DNA from: Anaerolineae bacterium
GTDB lineage: Bacteria; Chloroflexota; Anaerolineae; Aggregatilineales; Phototrophicaceae
Direction of reading: 5' to 3'
NCBI GenBank assembly: GCA_023382675.1
Contig: JAHDWN010000028.1
Span: 1 to 64,000 of the forward strand
DNA length: 64,000 nt
Positions 34,229 to 46,453 of the stretch are shown here, in pieces. Below the pieces are notes generated by a model, which saw nothing but the letters and a program-made list of their open reading frames with translations, made no database searches and was not told the origin of the DNA. Each line of letters opens with the position of its first letter. Positions within the stretch are counted from its first letter, which is position 1. The translations under genes and the position numbers were made by a program.

Positions 34229-35215
34229 ATGAACAAACGCGAGCGTCTGGAACGCACGATTGCTGGAGAGCCGAGCGACCGCCCCCCCGTTGCGCTTTGG
34301 CGGCATTATCCAGGTGATGATCTACGCGCCGCCGATCTGGCCCAGACGTTCATTGAGGAGCAACGTGCGTTTGATTGGGACATCGCGTGCCTGATGCCGG
34401 GATCGACCTATCAGGTGATCGATTATGGCATCCACGAAATCTGGCACGGCACCGCTGATGGCGAGCGCGAGATCACGCGGCGCAGTGTTGCGCGGTCGCT
34501 CGACTGGACGGAGCTGCGCAGCCTTGACCCAACACGCGGCGGGCACGGGCGACAGATTGAGTGCGTACGCATGGTGTGCGCGGCGCTTGAAGATACGCCG
34601 GTGCTGCTGACGATATACAGCCCGCTGGCGCAGGCGGAGATGCTGGCAGGCCAGGAATTGTTGCTGCGCCATCTACGGACACAAAGCGACCGCCTCAAGA
34701 GTGGATTGAACATTCTGACGGAAAATCTGCTCCGCTTCATTGAAGCATTGCGCAAACTGCCGCTGGCCGGAGTATGCTACGTGATACGCCATGCCAATTA
34801 CGACACGCTGGCGGAAGATGAGTACCGGGCATTTGGTTATCCATACGACAAACAGATTCTGGCGGCGGTGCCGCAGCGCTGGTGGCTGAATACCATGTGT
34901 GTGCAAGGAGTAACACCGATGCTTCGCCTGACGAGCAGCCTGCCGGGGCAAGTCATGCAGTGGCGTGATCGTGATGGCGAGCCGGATATTGCCGCAGGCA
35001 AATCGCTGTGTACGGGTGCAGTCTGCGGTGGGTTATCGAGTGAGCAAGATCTGTACCTGGGTACACCAACGAGCATCCGTGACACCGCACGCGACGCGCT
35101 GCAGCGAGTCAACCAGCGGCGATTGATCCTCTCGACGGGCAGCCCGGCGCTGCCTGCGACTCCGCGTTCGAACGCACGTGCCCTGCGCGCCGTCGTTGAA
35201 CCCGCGAGCGTGTAA
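34229..35215 (+). CDS. Uroporphyrinogen decarboxylase (URO-D) family protein
   Basis: 328 residues, TIM-barrel family that includes HemE and corrinoid methyltransferases such as MtaA/CmuA. It opens MNKRERLERTIAGEPSDRPPVALWRHYPG, characteristic of the non-HemE branch, and contains PVLLTIYSPLAQAEMLAG and SLCTGAVCGGLSSEQDLYLG (which looks like the G-loop near the active site). The HemE substrate Arg/Asp pattern is not obvious, and there are no other heme or corrinoid genes nearby, so heme synthesis should not be assumed. It overlaps none of its neighbours; rsmD follows after one base. Confidence 0.82.
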   Translation: MNKRERLERTIAGEPSDRPPVALWRHYPGDDLRAADLAQTFIEEQRAFDWDIACLMPGSTYQVIDYGIHEIWHGTADGEREITRRSVARSLDWTELRSLDPTRGGHGRQIECVRMVCAALEDTPVLLTIYSPLAQAEMLAGQELLLRHLRTQSDRLKSGLNILTENLLRFIEALRKLPLAGVCYVIRHANYDTLAEDEYRAFGYPYDKQILAAVPQRWWLNTMCVQGVTPMLRLTSSLPGQVMQWRDRDGEPDIAAGKSLCTGAVCGGLSSEQDLYLGTPTSIRDTARDALQRVNQRRLILSTGSPALPATPRSNARALRAVVEPASV

Positions 35216-35216
35216 A

Positions 35217-35801
35217 ATGTCTATTCGTGTCATCGCCGGTAGCGCCAAAGGTAAACAGCTTAAACTCGTGCCGGGCGACAGCACACGCCCGATCATGGAT
35301 CGCGTCAAGGAAGCGCTGTTCAACATCATTGGCCGGGATATATACGATGCCGTCGTCTGCGATCTGTTTGCGGGCACAGGTAGCGTCGGCATCGAGGCGC
35401 TGAGCCGGGGTGCGCGCCGTGCCTGGTTTTACGACCTTGACCGCAAAGCGATTGAGACGATCCACACCAATCTGGCGCTGACGAAGCTCGCCGACAAGGC
35501 CAGCGTCCGGCGCGCTGACGCCTTCGCACTGTTGAAGCAACCGCCAGCCGCGCCGTTCACGCTGATCTACATCGCCCCACCACAGTACAAGGGAATGTGG
35601 TCGAAAATCTTGCAGCTTCTCGATGAGGAAGCCGCGTGGACGCCAACAGGAACGACTATCATCGCCCAGATCGACCCCAGCGAACATGAGACACTGGCGC
35701 TCAAGCGGTTGCATCTCTACGACGAGCGCAAATATGGGAACACGCTGCTCCTGTTTTACGAAGCAGCGCCACAAACGCCAGAGGACGCCCAGGCAGAATA
35801 G
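35217..35801 (+). CDS. rsmD: RsmD-type 16S rRNA guanine-N2 methyltransferase
   Basis: SAM-dependent methyltransferase expected to modify G966 of 16S rRNA. 194 residues from the ATG at 35217, one base after the URO-D stop. MSIRVIAGSAKGKQLKLVPG and RPIMDRVKEALFNI are diagnostic of RsmD; motif I is CDLFAGTGSVGIEAL and motif II WFYDLDRKAIE. Motif IV, DPPY/DPPF in characterised enzymes, reads APPQ here (IYIAPPQYKGM, Ala120, codon 35574-35576). Because that Asp contacts the target amine, activity could differ. Confidence 0.9.
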   Translation: MSIRVIAGSAKGKQLKLVPGDSTRPIMDRVKEALFNIIGRDIYDAVVCDLFAGTGSVGIEALSRGARRAWFYDLDRKAIETIHTNLALTKLADKASVRRADAFALLKQPPAAPFTLIYIAPPQYKGMWSKILQLLDEEAAWTPTGTTIIAQIDPSEHETLALKRLHLYDERKYGNTLLLFYEAAPQTPEDAQAE

Positions 35802-35806
35802 CGCGC

Positions 35807-37228
35807 TTAATCTTGAGGAGACTCTAAATGCTTGCGCGCGAACGCCAGCGCATCATCCGCTGTTGTCACAGTACCGATGACCTGTGCCTCGCGAATGGCT
35901 TCGAGCAGCCTGCCGACAATCGGGCCAGGCTTGAGCGAAAGGGCTTTCATCAACGCACCACCATCGACCAGAACCGGCGGCTCTACCACCTCGACGTAGT
36001 GATCGAAATAGGCTTCGAGGCGCGTACGGGCGCGCTCAATCCGCCGAATCCAATCGTCCTGATCGATTTCAAGGCCTTTGTCCGCGAGATAGCCAGCAAG
36101 TTCAAGGATAACAACGTCGATGCCCGCGGCGCCCAGCCTGCGCCAGTAGCGATGAAGCCCCAGCACAGACAGATCATCTTGCGGCTGATCCTCGGCGAAA
36201 TAGCGCAGGATCAGATTCAGGCGGTCGCGTTCCCGGTTGCTGAGCGGCATCAGGGCGGCGCGCTTGTCGGCAGCGTCCGGCGGGACGGCATGTAAGAGCA
36301 ATATCGCAAACGTGAGCAGCGCCAGGTGAGATCTATCGTCAGCCCAGCCTTCATCCAGGTGTACCTGCACCTGTTGGCGATAGCGATCCAGGCCCATCAC
36401 GATCATGCCCAGGCTGAAGCGGGCAGCCGTTTCGTCCGTGCGCCGCGGACTGATAGTCAGGTAGACGTCGCCGAGCCGTTCGATCATCGTCAGCGCGCGC
36501 TGCCAGGTGTTGCGCTCGTGCAGATGCTGCGCTTCCGGCAGGATAATCTTGAGCAGGCCGAGCACATCCGCGACTTTGAGCGCAGCGGCAGCTTTCGGCA
36601 GCGCCAACAGCCGGAAGAACTCGTCGCGGGCGCGCTCTGGTGACACGTTTTCCAGACGGGACGCTTGCGCACGCACTGCCGCCAGCGTTGTGGGTTCAAT
36701 GCGGAAACCCAGTTGGACGCTCTGGCGCACCGCCCGCAGCGCCCGCACCGGATCGTCCGCGATTGCGCCGGGTTTGCACTGGCGCAGCAGCCTGACGCGC
36801 GCATCCTCTGCGCCGCCCATGGGATCGATGAGGCGCTGTGGATCATCCAGCAGATCGACGGCCATCGCGTTGATAGTGAAATCGCGATCAACGAGATCGG
36901 CGGTGAGGCCATCACCACGGAAACGTGCCACATCGATGACGAGTTTGCCTTGCGGCAGCTCAACGATGGCGCGCCCGACGCTGCGCTCAGTGTCGAGCGG
37001 ATAGTACGCACCGCCGAGTGCGTTGGCGATCCGGCGCGCCAGCCTCAGGCCATCATCCGGCGTGGCCAGATCCAGGTCTTTGAGCGGCAGGCGCAGCCAG
37101 GCATCGCGCACCGCCCCTCCGACCGCGTAAGCCGGGATCTGTAAGGACGCGATTTGTTCGAAAAGATCCAGCGCTGCATCCGACCAGACAAGCGGCAAAG
37201 GCATCGGGCGGCGTTCGTCGTCACCCAT
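35807..37228 (-). CDS. cca: CCA tRNA nucleotidyltransferase / poly(A) polymerase family
   Basis: Adds or repairs 3'-CCA on tRNA. 473 residues: class II head with AVGGAVRDAWL (GG-VRD), KDLDLATPD containing the metal-binding DxD, RDFTINAMAVDL, and RLLRQCKPGAIADDPVRALRAVR for the neck. The C-terminal half has helical and HD-like features (YLADKGLEIDQDDWIRRI). Plain CCA-adding, A-adding and PAP enzymes look alike in sequence, so exact activity is not certain. Its ATG lies 8 bases inside the end of hpt. Confidence 0.92.
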   Translation of the reverse strand: MGDDERRPMPLPLVWSDAALDLFEQIASLQIPAYAVGGAVRDAWLRLPLKDLDLATPDDGLRLARRIANALGGAYYPLDTERSVGRAIVELPQGKLVIDVARFRGDGLTADLVDRDFTINAMAVDLLDDPQRLIDPMGGAEDARVRLLRQCKPGAIADDPVRALRAVRQSVQLGFRIEPTTLAAVRAQASRLENVSPERARDEFFRLLALPKAAAALKVADVLGLLKIILPEAQHLHERNTWQRALTMIERLGDVYLTISPRRTDETAARFSLGMIVMGLDRYRQQVQVHLDEGWADDRSHLALLTFAILLLHAVPPDAADKRAALMPLSNRERDRLNLILRYFAEDQPQDDLSVLGLHRYWRRLGAAGIDVVILELAGYLADKGLEIDQDDWIRRIERARTRLEAYFDHYVEVVEPPVLVDGGALMKALSLKPGPIVGRLLEAIREAQVIGTVTTADDALAFARKHLESPQD

Positions 37229-37781
37229 TCAGGACGACTCCCGGCTTGACGACGCCGATAAAGGGCAAGTTGCGGAACTTCTCATCCAGATCGAGGCCGT
37301 AGCCGAAAACGAACTTGTCCTCGATGACGAAGCCAATGTAATCGATAGGAATGTCGATGGTGCGGCGTGAGGGCTTATCGAGCAGCGTGCAGAGTTTGAC
37401 GCTGGCGGGATTGCGCGCTGCCAGCATGTCCATGACGAACTTGAGCGTGTGCCCACTGTCGATGATGTCTTCGACAATCAACAGGTGTTTATCGCTGACC
37501 TGCTCCGATAGATCCATGACGATGCGAACGTCGCCAGTCGACGCCCGCGCGCCCCGCCCATAAGCGCTGACCGCCAGGAAGTCGATCTCGTGAGGCACGT
37601 CGATGTGGCGCATCAAGTCGGTCAGGAACATGACGCCACCTTTCAAGATGCAGATGAGCATAAGCTGGCCAACGTTGGCGTAATCATGGGAGATTGAGAC
37701 ACCTAATTCGGCGATCCGGGCTTGCAGCCGCACTTCATCGATCAACACCTCTTGCAAGTAAGGTTCATAGGCTGGGGTCAT
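37221..37781 (-). CDS. hpt: Hypoxanthine phosphoribosyltransferase
   Basis: Purine salvage: hypoxanthine or guanine + PRPP to IMP/GMP. 186 residues, with the PRPP-binding signature LLIVEDIIDSGHT, the preceding VSAYGRG flexible loop and KFVFGYGLDLDEKFRNLPFIGVV at the C-terminus. TATAAT lies at 37817-37812 on the minus strand, about 30 bases upstream, with AAGGAG before the ATG. Overlaps cca by 8 bases. Confidence 0.95.
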   Translation of the reverse strand: MTPAYEPYLQEVLIDEVRLQARIAELGVSISHDYANVGQLMLICILKGGVMFLTDLMRHIDVPHEIDFLAVSAYGRGARASTGDVRIVMDLSEQVSDKHLLIVEDIIDSGHTLKFVMDMLAARNPASVKLCTLLDKPSRRTIDIPIDYIGFVIEDKFVFGYGLDLDEKFRNLPFIGVVKPGVVLNG

Positions 37782-37909
37782 CTTCGAGGCTCCTTACGCG
37801 ACTTATCGCGGATTATACCGTCAATGGGCACACAATTCGCCATCCTCCGCGCGCAGAAACTGAGAGTAGAATGTGTAGGTAAGTTTCTAAGAAGTTCGAG
37901 AGCTGTTTT

Positions 37910-39700
37910 ATGATTCCGCAGATTATCGATTCCATTGAACGATCACAACCACGCGAGACGGTGCGTGTGACTTTTGACGATGGCGTTGTCCTGGAAGGCA
38001 AGGTCGGCCAGACGATTGAAGCTTTCTTGCAGGCCAAACAGGCGTTATTCAACGCCGCCTATGATACAGCCATCATGGGCGGCATCCTCGACGGCAAGCT
38101 GCGGGAGTTGTCTTACCCGATACGACGCGACGGTTCGCTTGCGCCGGTGCTTTTCAGCCACAGTGATGGCCGCCGCATTTACCGCCGTTCGCTGGTCTTG
38201 CTGTTGACGACGGCGGTGGAAGAAGTCTTTCCGGGCACGGGCGTGAACGTGGGCTATGCCATCTCCGGAGGCGGCTTCTACTGCACCGTCACCAAGCGAC
38301 CACCACTCTCCGAGGCAGAACTGGCGCGTTTGGCAGCCCATATGCATCAGCTTGTCGAAGACAATCATCCAATCACCAAAGAGATCGTCTCGCTGGAAGA
38401 AGCGCGCAGCTATTTCGCCACGCGCGGCGCAAGTGACAAGCTGCGGCTGCTGGAAGCGCGGCTGCGTGATGATCTGACACTGTATACGCTGCGCGGGCGC
38501 TCGGACTATTTCTACGGTTACATGGTGCCCTCAACCGGGTACCTGCCCCATTTCAAGCTGCATCACACCGAGACGGCGTTCTACCTCCAATACCCGGTTG
38601 CCGAGTCCCCGACAGAACTGCGCGAATTCGACCCGGAGACGAAGATCAGCGCGGTTTTTCACGAGGCGGAAGAGTGGCTGTACCGCATGGGCATCGAGGA
38701 CATCGGGCGGCTGAACCGGATCGTGCGCCGTAATGCGACGCAGGAGCTGATCCTCGTCGCTGAGGCGCTGCACGAACAGCGGATCGCGGCGATTGCCAGC
38801 ACCGTCAGCCGACAGCACGCCGAGCGCGGTGTAAGGCTCGTCTTGATCGCCGGCCCCTCGTCGTCGGGAAAGACGACCTTCGCCAAACGGCTGGCGATCC
38901 AGTTGCTGGCGCATGGTTTACGCCCGTTCACGCTCGAACTGGACAACTATTTCGTTGACCGCGACCTAACGCCACGCGATGCCAACGGCAATTTCGACTT
39001 CGAGGCTCTGGAGGCGGTCAATCTGCCGCTGTTCAATGAGCATCTGGCGGCGCTGGTGCGCGGCGACGCCGTGAATCTGCCCCATTTCGATTTCGTCAAT
39101 GGCAAGAGTATTCATGGTCGTCTGGCACAACTGGCTCAGAATCAGATCCTGATTATCGAGGGCATCCACGGGCTAAATCCACGCCTGGTCTATTCTGTCC
39201 CCCGCGACAACCTGTTCCGTATTTACATCTCGCCGCTGACGGCGCTCAACATCGATATGCACAACCGCGTGCCGACGACAGACGTGCGCCTGCTGCGCCG
39301 AATCGTGCGCGACGCGGCAACCCGCGGCAACGACGCGACGACGACGCTCAACCGCTGGGAAAGCGTGCGCGCGGGCGAAAAGCGCAACATCTTCCCGTAC
39401 CAGGAAAATGCCGACGCGATCTTCAACTCCGCGCTCACCTACGAATTGGCGGCGCTACGCCCTCTGGCTGAGCCGCTGCTTTTGCAGGTTGAACCGAAGA
39501 CCTCTGCGCACCTGGAAGCCAACCGGTTGCTCTCGTTTGTGCGCTGGGTCGAGCCGCTGGCTCCGGGGCAGCGCGATCTGATTCCCGATACGTCGCTGCT
39601 GCGCGAGTTCATCGGCAGTTCGATTCTGTCGGATTATCACCCGGCGGACTTGCAGAAGCAGGATCAGACGCAGGAGATCCGAGCGCTCCGGCAAGATTAG
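37910..39700 (+). CDS. Uridine kinase-like protein with ThrRS-like TGS and SAD domains
   Basis: 596 residues: N-terminal TGS-like segment (about 15-75, VTFDDGVVLEGKVGQTIEAFL), a ThrRS/AlaRS second-additional-domain-like region (about 80-240; SDGRRIYRRSLVLLLTTAVEEVFPG, VGYAISGGGFYCTV), then a phosphoribulokinase/uridine kinase domain (about 300-500) with Walker A GPSSSGKTTFAKRL, ELDNYFVDRDLTPRD and IIEGIHGLNP. Probably phosphorylates uridine/cytidine or another nucleoside. The usual histidines of the ThrRS editing site (HSLA/HxxxH) are mostly missing (YRRSL), so tRNA editing is unlikely. Known architecture, but the job of the ThrRS-like half is not established. Confidence 0.88.
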   Translation: MIPQIIDSIERSQPRETVRVTFDDGVVLEGKVGQTIEAFLQAKQALFNAAYDTAIMGGILDGKLRELSYPIRRDGSLAPVLFSHSDGRRIYRRSLVLLLTTAVEEVFPGTGVNVGYAISGGGFYCTVTKRPPLSEAELARLAAHMHQLVEDNHPITKEIVSLEEARSYFATRGASDKLRLLEARLRDDLTLYTLRGRSDYFYGYMVPSTGYLPHFKLHHTETAFYLQYPVAESPTELREFDPETKISAVFHEAEEWLYRMGIEDIGRLNRIVRRNATQELILVAEALHEQRIAAIASTVSRQHAERGVRLVLIAGPSSSGKTTFAKRLAIQLLAHGLRPFTLELDNYFVDRDLTPRDANGNFDFEALEAVNLPLFNEHLAALVRGDAVNLPHFDFVNGKSIHGRLAQLAQNQILIIEGIHGLNPRLVYSVPRDNLFRIYISPLTALNIDMHNRVPTTDVRLLRRIVRDAATRGNDATTTLNRWESVRAGEKRNIFPYQENADAIFNSALTYELAALRPLAEPLLLQVEPKTSAHLEANRLLSFVRWVEPLAPGQRDLIPDTSLLREFIGSSILSDYHPADLQKQDQTQEIRALRQD

Positions 39701-39718
39701 GCCGCGCAGCACAGTGCC

Positions 39719-42925
<3,207 letters not shown>

Positions 42926-42960
42926 GAGATGATCTGCTTACTCGATAGGGTCGAATGGCT

Positions 42961-43377
42961 TTAGCGTTTTCTCATAGTGGCTTCTATTAAATTACCGAGA
43001 CGCAATATCGCACTATTAATCGCCTCTAGTTTCTCATTATGGTTTTCCGTTATTTGCCCTTTCATGACCTGCTCGGTAACTTTGCGAATATCTTCATCAG
43101 GTATTGAAAGCATGATTGCGTAGGCTTCCCCATAGGCTTCCTCTCGTTCGCGGACTTCTTCCTTAAATTCCCACTTGTCTTGGAGATATTGGAGTCTAGA
43201 ACGAAGTCGAATTAATGTCCTCATGGTTTCAATCAAGTACATCTGCTGTTCTTGTAGGCGAGCATCCTTACGTTCGGTATTGGTTTGGCGAATGCTGAAA
43301 AATCCCGCAATGACAGGGGTAACGATCACACCAAGTAAAACTGCAATCGAAACGATCAAGCTAAGTTCAGGTTGCAA
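42961..43377 (-). CDS. Orphan membrane-anchored coiled-coil protein
   Basis: 138 residues from a TTG start preceded by GGGAGG at 9 bases. One N-terminal TM helix (LIVSIAVLLGVIVTPVIAGFF) and a charged coiled-coil-like remainder. Composition is clearly more AT-rich than the flanking genes, with codons such as ATA/TTA and AGA used, which suggests recent acquisition. No family recognised. It lies 36 bases before carB. Confidence 0.7.
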   Translation of the reverse strand: MQPELSLIVSIAVLLGVIVTPVIAGFFSIRQTNTERKDARLQEQQMYLIETMRTLIRLRSRLQYLQDKWEFKEEVREREEAYGEAYAIMLSIPDEDIRKVTEQVMKGQITENHNEKLEAINSAILRLGNLIEATMRKR

Positions 43378-43412
43378 GTTCTTTTTCCTCCCTTACCCGC
43401 CCAACGAGATAG

Positions 43413-44027
43413 TCAAAACAAAGCCGACAGATCGAGCATGAAACCCGGCAACAAATCTCCGCCCGGTATAGATTGCCCTACATGATAGGTCGTTGCCGTT
43501 CCGTCAATCTCATGAACAATCACTTTCTGTTCAACAGGATAGACGAGCCAAACCTGCTGCGTTCCGTAGGCGAAATAGTCGGAGAGCTTTTTGTAGATCT
43601 CTTTCGGAGTATCGGATGGCGAGATGATCTCGACAGCCAGATCAGGCGCGGCGTAAATGTAGCCTTTCGACGGTTTGACGCGCGCGCGGCTCACGAACGC
43701 GAGGTCGGGCCGCCGTTTGAGCTGAATATCGTCCGGCGAACCACGCAGCACGAACACCGTATCGCCTGGATAGACCATACCCAGATGCTGCTGCTGAACA
43801 TGGTTGCCGAGGCTCAGGAGCAATTTGAACTCGATGCGCCCATGTTCTTCGCCCGCCATGTATTCATCCTCATCGAAACCGACCCACTGTCCATCCACGA
43901 TTTCAAGGTGCTCAAAACCCTCATGGGTCTCGACTTCCATCGCGACGGTCTCGGTGATCGGGCGCTTCATCAGCAGCGCGATGATCGTGCGCACTTCTTT
44001 CTGTACCTGCATCGTGTCGACAGCCAT
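43413..44027 (-). CDS. Uma2-family (DUF820) putative nuclease
   Basis: 204 residues of the Uma2 family, a PD-(D/E)XK nuclease fold common in Cyanobacteria and Chloroflexota and often present in many copies. Active-site-like residues: RRPDLAFV (Asp108), APDLAVEIISPSDT (Glu133) and KEIYKKLSDYFAYGTQQVWLV with the lysines that follow. Biological role is not established for the family. Inserted between carA and carB, 15 bases after carA and 35 before the orphan gene. Confidence 0.88.
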   Translation of the reverse strand: MAVDTMQVQKEVRTIIALLMKRPITETVAMEVETHEGFEHLEIVDGQWVGFDEDEYMAGEEHGRIEFKLLLSLGNHVQQQHLGMVYPGDTVFVLRGSPDDIQLKRRPDLAFVSRARVKPSKGYIYAAPDLAVEIISPSDTPKEIYKKLSDYFAYGTQQVWLVYPVEQKVIVHEIDGTATTYHVGQSIPGGDLLPGFMLDLSALF

Positions 44028-44042
44028 AGCACGCTTACCGTT

Positions 44043-45185
44043 TCATCCTCGATCTCCAACCGTATCCTGGTTCTTCACCCGGCCAACGAACTCGTCAAAC
44101 AGATAGAGTGAGTCGTGCGGGCCGGGCGAGGCTTCCGGGTGATATTGCACGCTGAACGCACCAAGATCGACATGACGCAGGCCTTCGATGGTGTTGTCGT
44201 TGAGATTGACGTGTGTGACCTCCGCGCCATGCAGATCGCTGTCGGCAGTGACAGCGAAACCGTGGTTGTGTGCACTGATCTCGACCACGCCGGTGAGGAG
44301 ATTCTTGACCGGCTGGTTGCCGCCGCGATGGCCGAAGCGCATCTTTTCGGTCTTGCCACCGAGCGCAAGCGCGAGAATCTGGTGTCCGAGACAGATGCCG
44401 AAAACCGGCGTCTTGCCAAGCAAATCGCGCACGCTGTCGATCAGATAGGTGACGGCGGCGGGATCACCGGGGCCATTGCTGAGAAAAACACCGGCAGGTT
44501 TCAGCGCCAGCACGTCGGCGGCAGGGGTGCGCGCCGGCACAATTGTCACTCGCAAGCCACGGTCGGTCATCATGCGCAGGATATTGCGTTTAATGCCCGT
44601 GTCATAGGCGACGATCAGCGGCCCCTGCGGATCATAATGCTGCTGCGGATACCAGGCGACGTTGCTCGTCTCCGTCCAGTTGTAGATTTCGGCGCAGGTC
44701 ACGTCATCAACGAGGTTCGCGCCGCTCATATCCGGGGCACTGCGCGCCAGTTCGACCAGTGCTGCGGCATCCGCAGCCGCCTCACCGTGGGCGATGGCGG
44801 CACGCATCGCGCCTTTTTCGCGGATGTGGCGGACGAGCGCGCGAGTGGCGACGCCGCTCAAGCCGATAATGCCCTGATCGCGCAGATACTCGTAGAGATC
44901 GATCTGGCTGCGCCAGTTGCTGACGACCGGGCTTAAAGCGCGGACGACAAACCCCGCCACCCAGACGCGTTCAGATTCGACATCCTCAGGGTTAATCCCG
45001 GTGTTGCCGACATGCGGCACGGTCATCGTCACGATCTGTTTGTGATACGACGGATCGGTAAGGATTTCCTGGTAGCCGGTCATCGAAGTATTAAAGACGA
45101 TCTCGCCGGTCTGCGTGCCTTCCGCGCCGAAGCCCAGGCCCGCGAACGTTCGCCCATCTTCGAGTGCTAACAAGCCTGGTTTCAC
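44043..45185 (-). CDS. carA: Carbamoyl-phosphate synthase small subunit
   Basis: Glutamine amidotransferase subunit supplying ammonia to CarB. 380 residues from a GTG (AGGAG 10 bases upstream). N-terminal CPSase domain ([37 protein letters not shown]) and class-I glutaminase with nucleophile [22 protein letters not shown] and [11 protein letters not shown] (His/Glu). Complete. Follows argJ after 71 bases that hold a REP-like palindrome. Confidence 0.97.
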   Translation of the reverse strand: MKPGLLALEDGRTFAGLGFGAEGTQTGEIVFNTSMTGYQEILTDPSYHKQIVTMTVPHVGNTGINPEDVESERVWVAGFVVRALSPVVSNWRSQIDLYEYLRDQGIIGLSGVATRALVRHIREKGAMRAAIAHGEAAADAAALVELARSAPDMSGANLVDDVTCAEIYNWTETSNVAWYPQQHYDPQGPLIVAYDTGIKRNILRMMTDRGLRVTIVPARTPAADVLALKPAGVFLSNGPGDPAAVTYLIDSVRDLLGKTPVFGICLGHQILALALGGKTEKMRFGHRGGNQPVKNLLTGVVEISAHNHGFAVTADSDLHGAEVTHVNLNDNTIEGLRHVDLGAFSVQYHPEASPGPHDSLYLFDEFVGRVKNQDTVGDRG

Positions 45186-45212
45186 GGTCGTTTTGCTCCT
45201 GCCCGTTTGTTT

Positions 45213-45236
45213 GGGCGGTATGTATGCCGCCCCTAC
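45213..45236. repeat. REP-like palindrome between carA and argJ
   Basis: GGGCGG-TATGTATG-CCGCCC followed by CTAC. Read on the minus strand it begins GTAGGGGCGG, a form similar to short dispersed repeats in Chloroflexota and Cyanobacteria genomes. No second copy was found in this window. On the arg-car transcript it would form a 6-bp hairpin between two genes, possibly stabilising mRNA. Confidence 0.55.
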
Positions 45237-45256
45237 CTATCAAATCTCATGTGGCG

Positions 45257-46453
45257 CTAACTGCGGTAGTGGCCGTTGATCGAGACGTAATCGTGGCTGA
45301 GGTCGCACGTCCAGACGACGGCATGGCCTTTGCCCTGGCCGCAGTCCAGCGTCACGTAGATGGAAGGTTCATGCACAATCGCGGTCGCCCGTTCTTCGGA
45401 ATAATCGGTCGGCAGGCCGTCGGCAAAGAGCAACAGCTCGCGCCGTTCGGTGTCACCGCCCGCCATCCACAGCTTCATCTGCTTCGGATCGAGCGTCACG
45501 CCCGACCGCCCTGCCGCCATCATGATCCGTCCCCAGTTGGCATCGCCGCCATAGAAAGCGGTCTTGACCAGCGGCGACGTGGCGATGGTGTTGGCGATGG
45601 CTTTCGCGGACGCGTCGCTCTCCGCGCCGAACACCTGGATGGTGATGAACTTGGTCGCGCCTTCGCCATCCCGCACGACCCCCTGTGCCAGCTTGCGGCA
45701 GACATCTACTAACGGCTGCGCGATCTCCCCACCGGTCGCCTTGCCCGTGGACAGCAGCAGAACCGTGTCGTTGGTGCTGGTGTCGCCATCGACCGAGATG
45801 CAGTTGAAGCTTTTGTCACACGCCTTCTGGAGCGTGGGCAAAATGGCGGCTTCTTCCAACGCAGCATCGGTAACAACAATGCCGAGCATGGTCGCCATGT
45901 TGGGGGCGATCATGCCCGCGCCTTTGGCGATGCCTGCGACCGTGAATTGATCGTCCTGTTTCAACGATGCGATCTTGGGGCGCGTGTCGGTGGTCATGAT
46001 GGCTTCGGCTGTGCGCTGCCAGGCCTCGCGCCCGCCGTCCAGCTTTTCGGCGGCGAGTTCGATGCCGCGCTTGATCTTGTCCATCGGCAGCTGCGTGCCG
46101 ATGACACCCGTAGACATGACCAGCACTTCATCTTCCGCGCAGCCAACCTTCTCCGCCACCCAACGCGCCATCTGCAACGCATTGTCGATGCCCTGCTGCC
46201 CGGTGCAGGCGTTGGCACACTTGGTGTTGACGGCGACAGCGCGGTAGCCTGTCCGCTTCTTCTCAAGGCGCTCCATGTCTACGAGCACATGCGCAGATTT
46301 CACCTGATTGGTCGTGAACACCCCGGCGGCGGTGCAGGGAGTGTCACTCACGAGCAGAGCAAAATCGAGCGCCACGTCATCTTTGAGACCGGCGTGGACG
46401 CCTGCCACTTTGAAGCCAGGCACCCCGTCGATATGAGGCAATACGTCCGTCAT
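45257..46453 (-). CDS. argJ: Glutamate N-acetyltransferase / ornithine acetyltransferase ArgJ
   Basis: Transfers acetyl from N-acetylornithine to glutamate, making the arginine pathway cyclic. 398 residues, Ntn-hydrolase-like; APNMATMLGIVVTDA contains the ATML autocleavage site, whose Thr becomes the nucleophile of the beta chain. VNTKCANACTGQQG and CISVDGDTSTNDTVLLLSTG are typical, and the C-terminus NGHYRS is conserved. No separate argA or argE is present in the window, in line with an ArgJ-based cycle. ATGA overlap with argD. Confidence 0.96.
   Translation of the reverse strand: MTDVLPHIDGVPGFKVAGVHAGLKDDVALDFALLVSDTPCTAAGVFTTNQVKSAHVLVDMERLEKKRTGYRAVAVNTKCANACTGQQGIDNALQMARWVAEKVGCAEDEVLVMSTGVIGTQLPMDKIKRGIELAAEKLDGGREAWQRTAEAIMTTDTRPKIASLKQDDQFTVAGIAKGAGMIAPNMATMLGIVVTDAALEEAAILPTLQKACDKSFNCISVDGDTSTNDTVLLLSTGKATGGEIAQPLVDVCRKLAQGVVRDGEGATKFITIQVFGAESDASAKAIANTIATSPLVKTAFYGGDANWGRIMMAAGRSGVTLDPKQMKLWMAGGDTERRELLLFADGLPTDYSEERATAIVHEPSIYVTLDCGQGKGHAVVWTCDLSHDYVSINGHYRS

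Noticed and set aside
33925-35215. Heme biosynthesis role (HemE) for the URO-D-like gene
   Set aside because: N-terminal pattern is of the non-HemE branch and no other heme genes are near.
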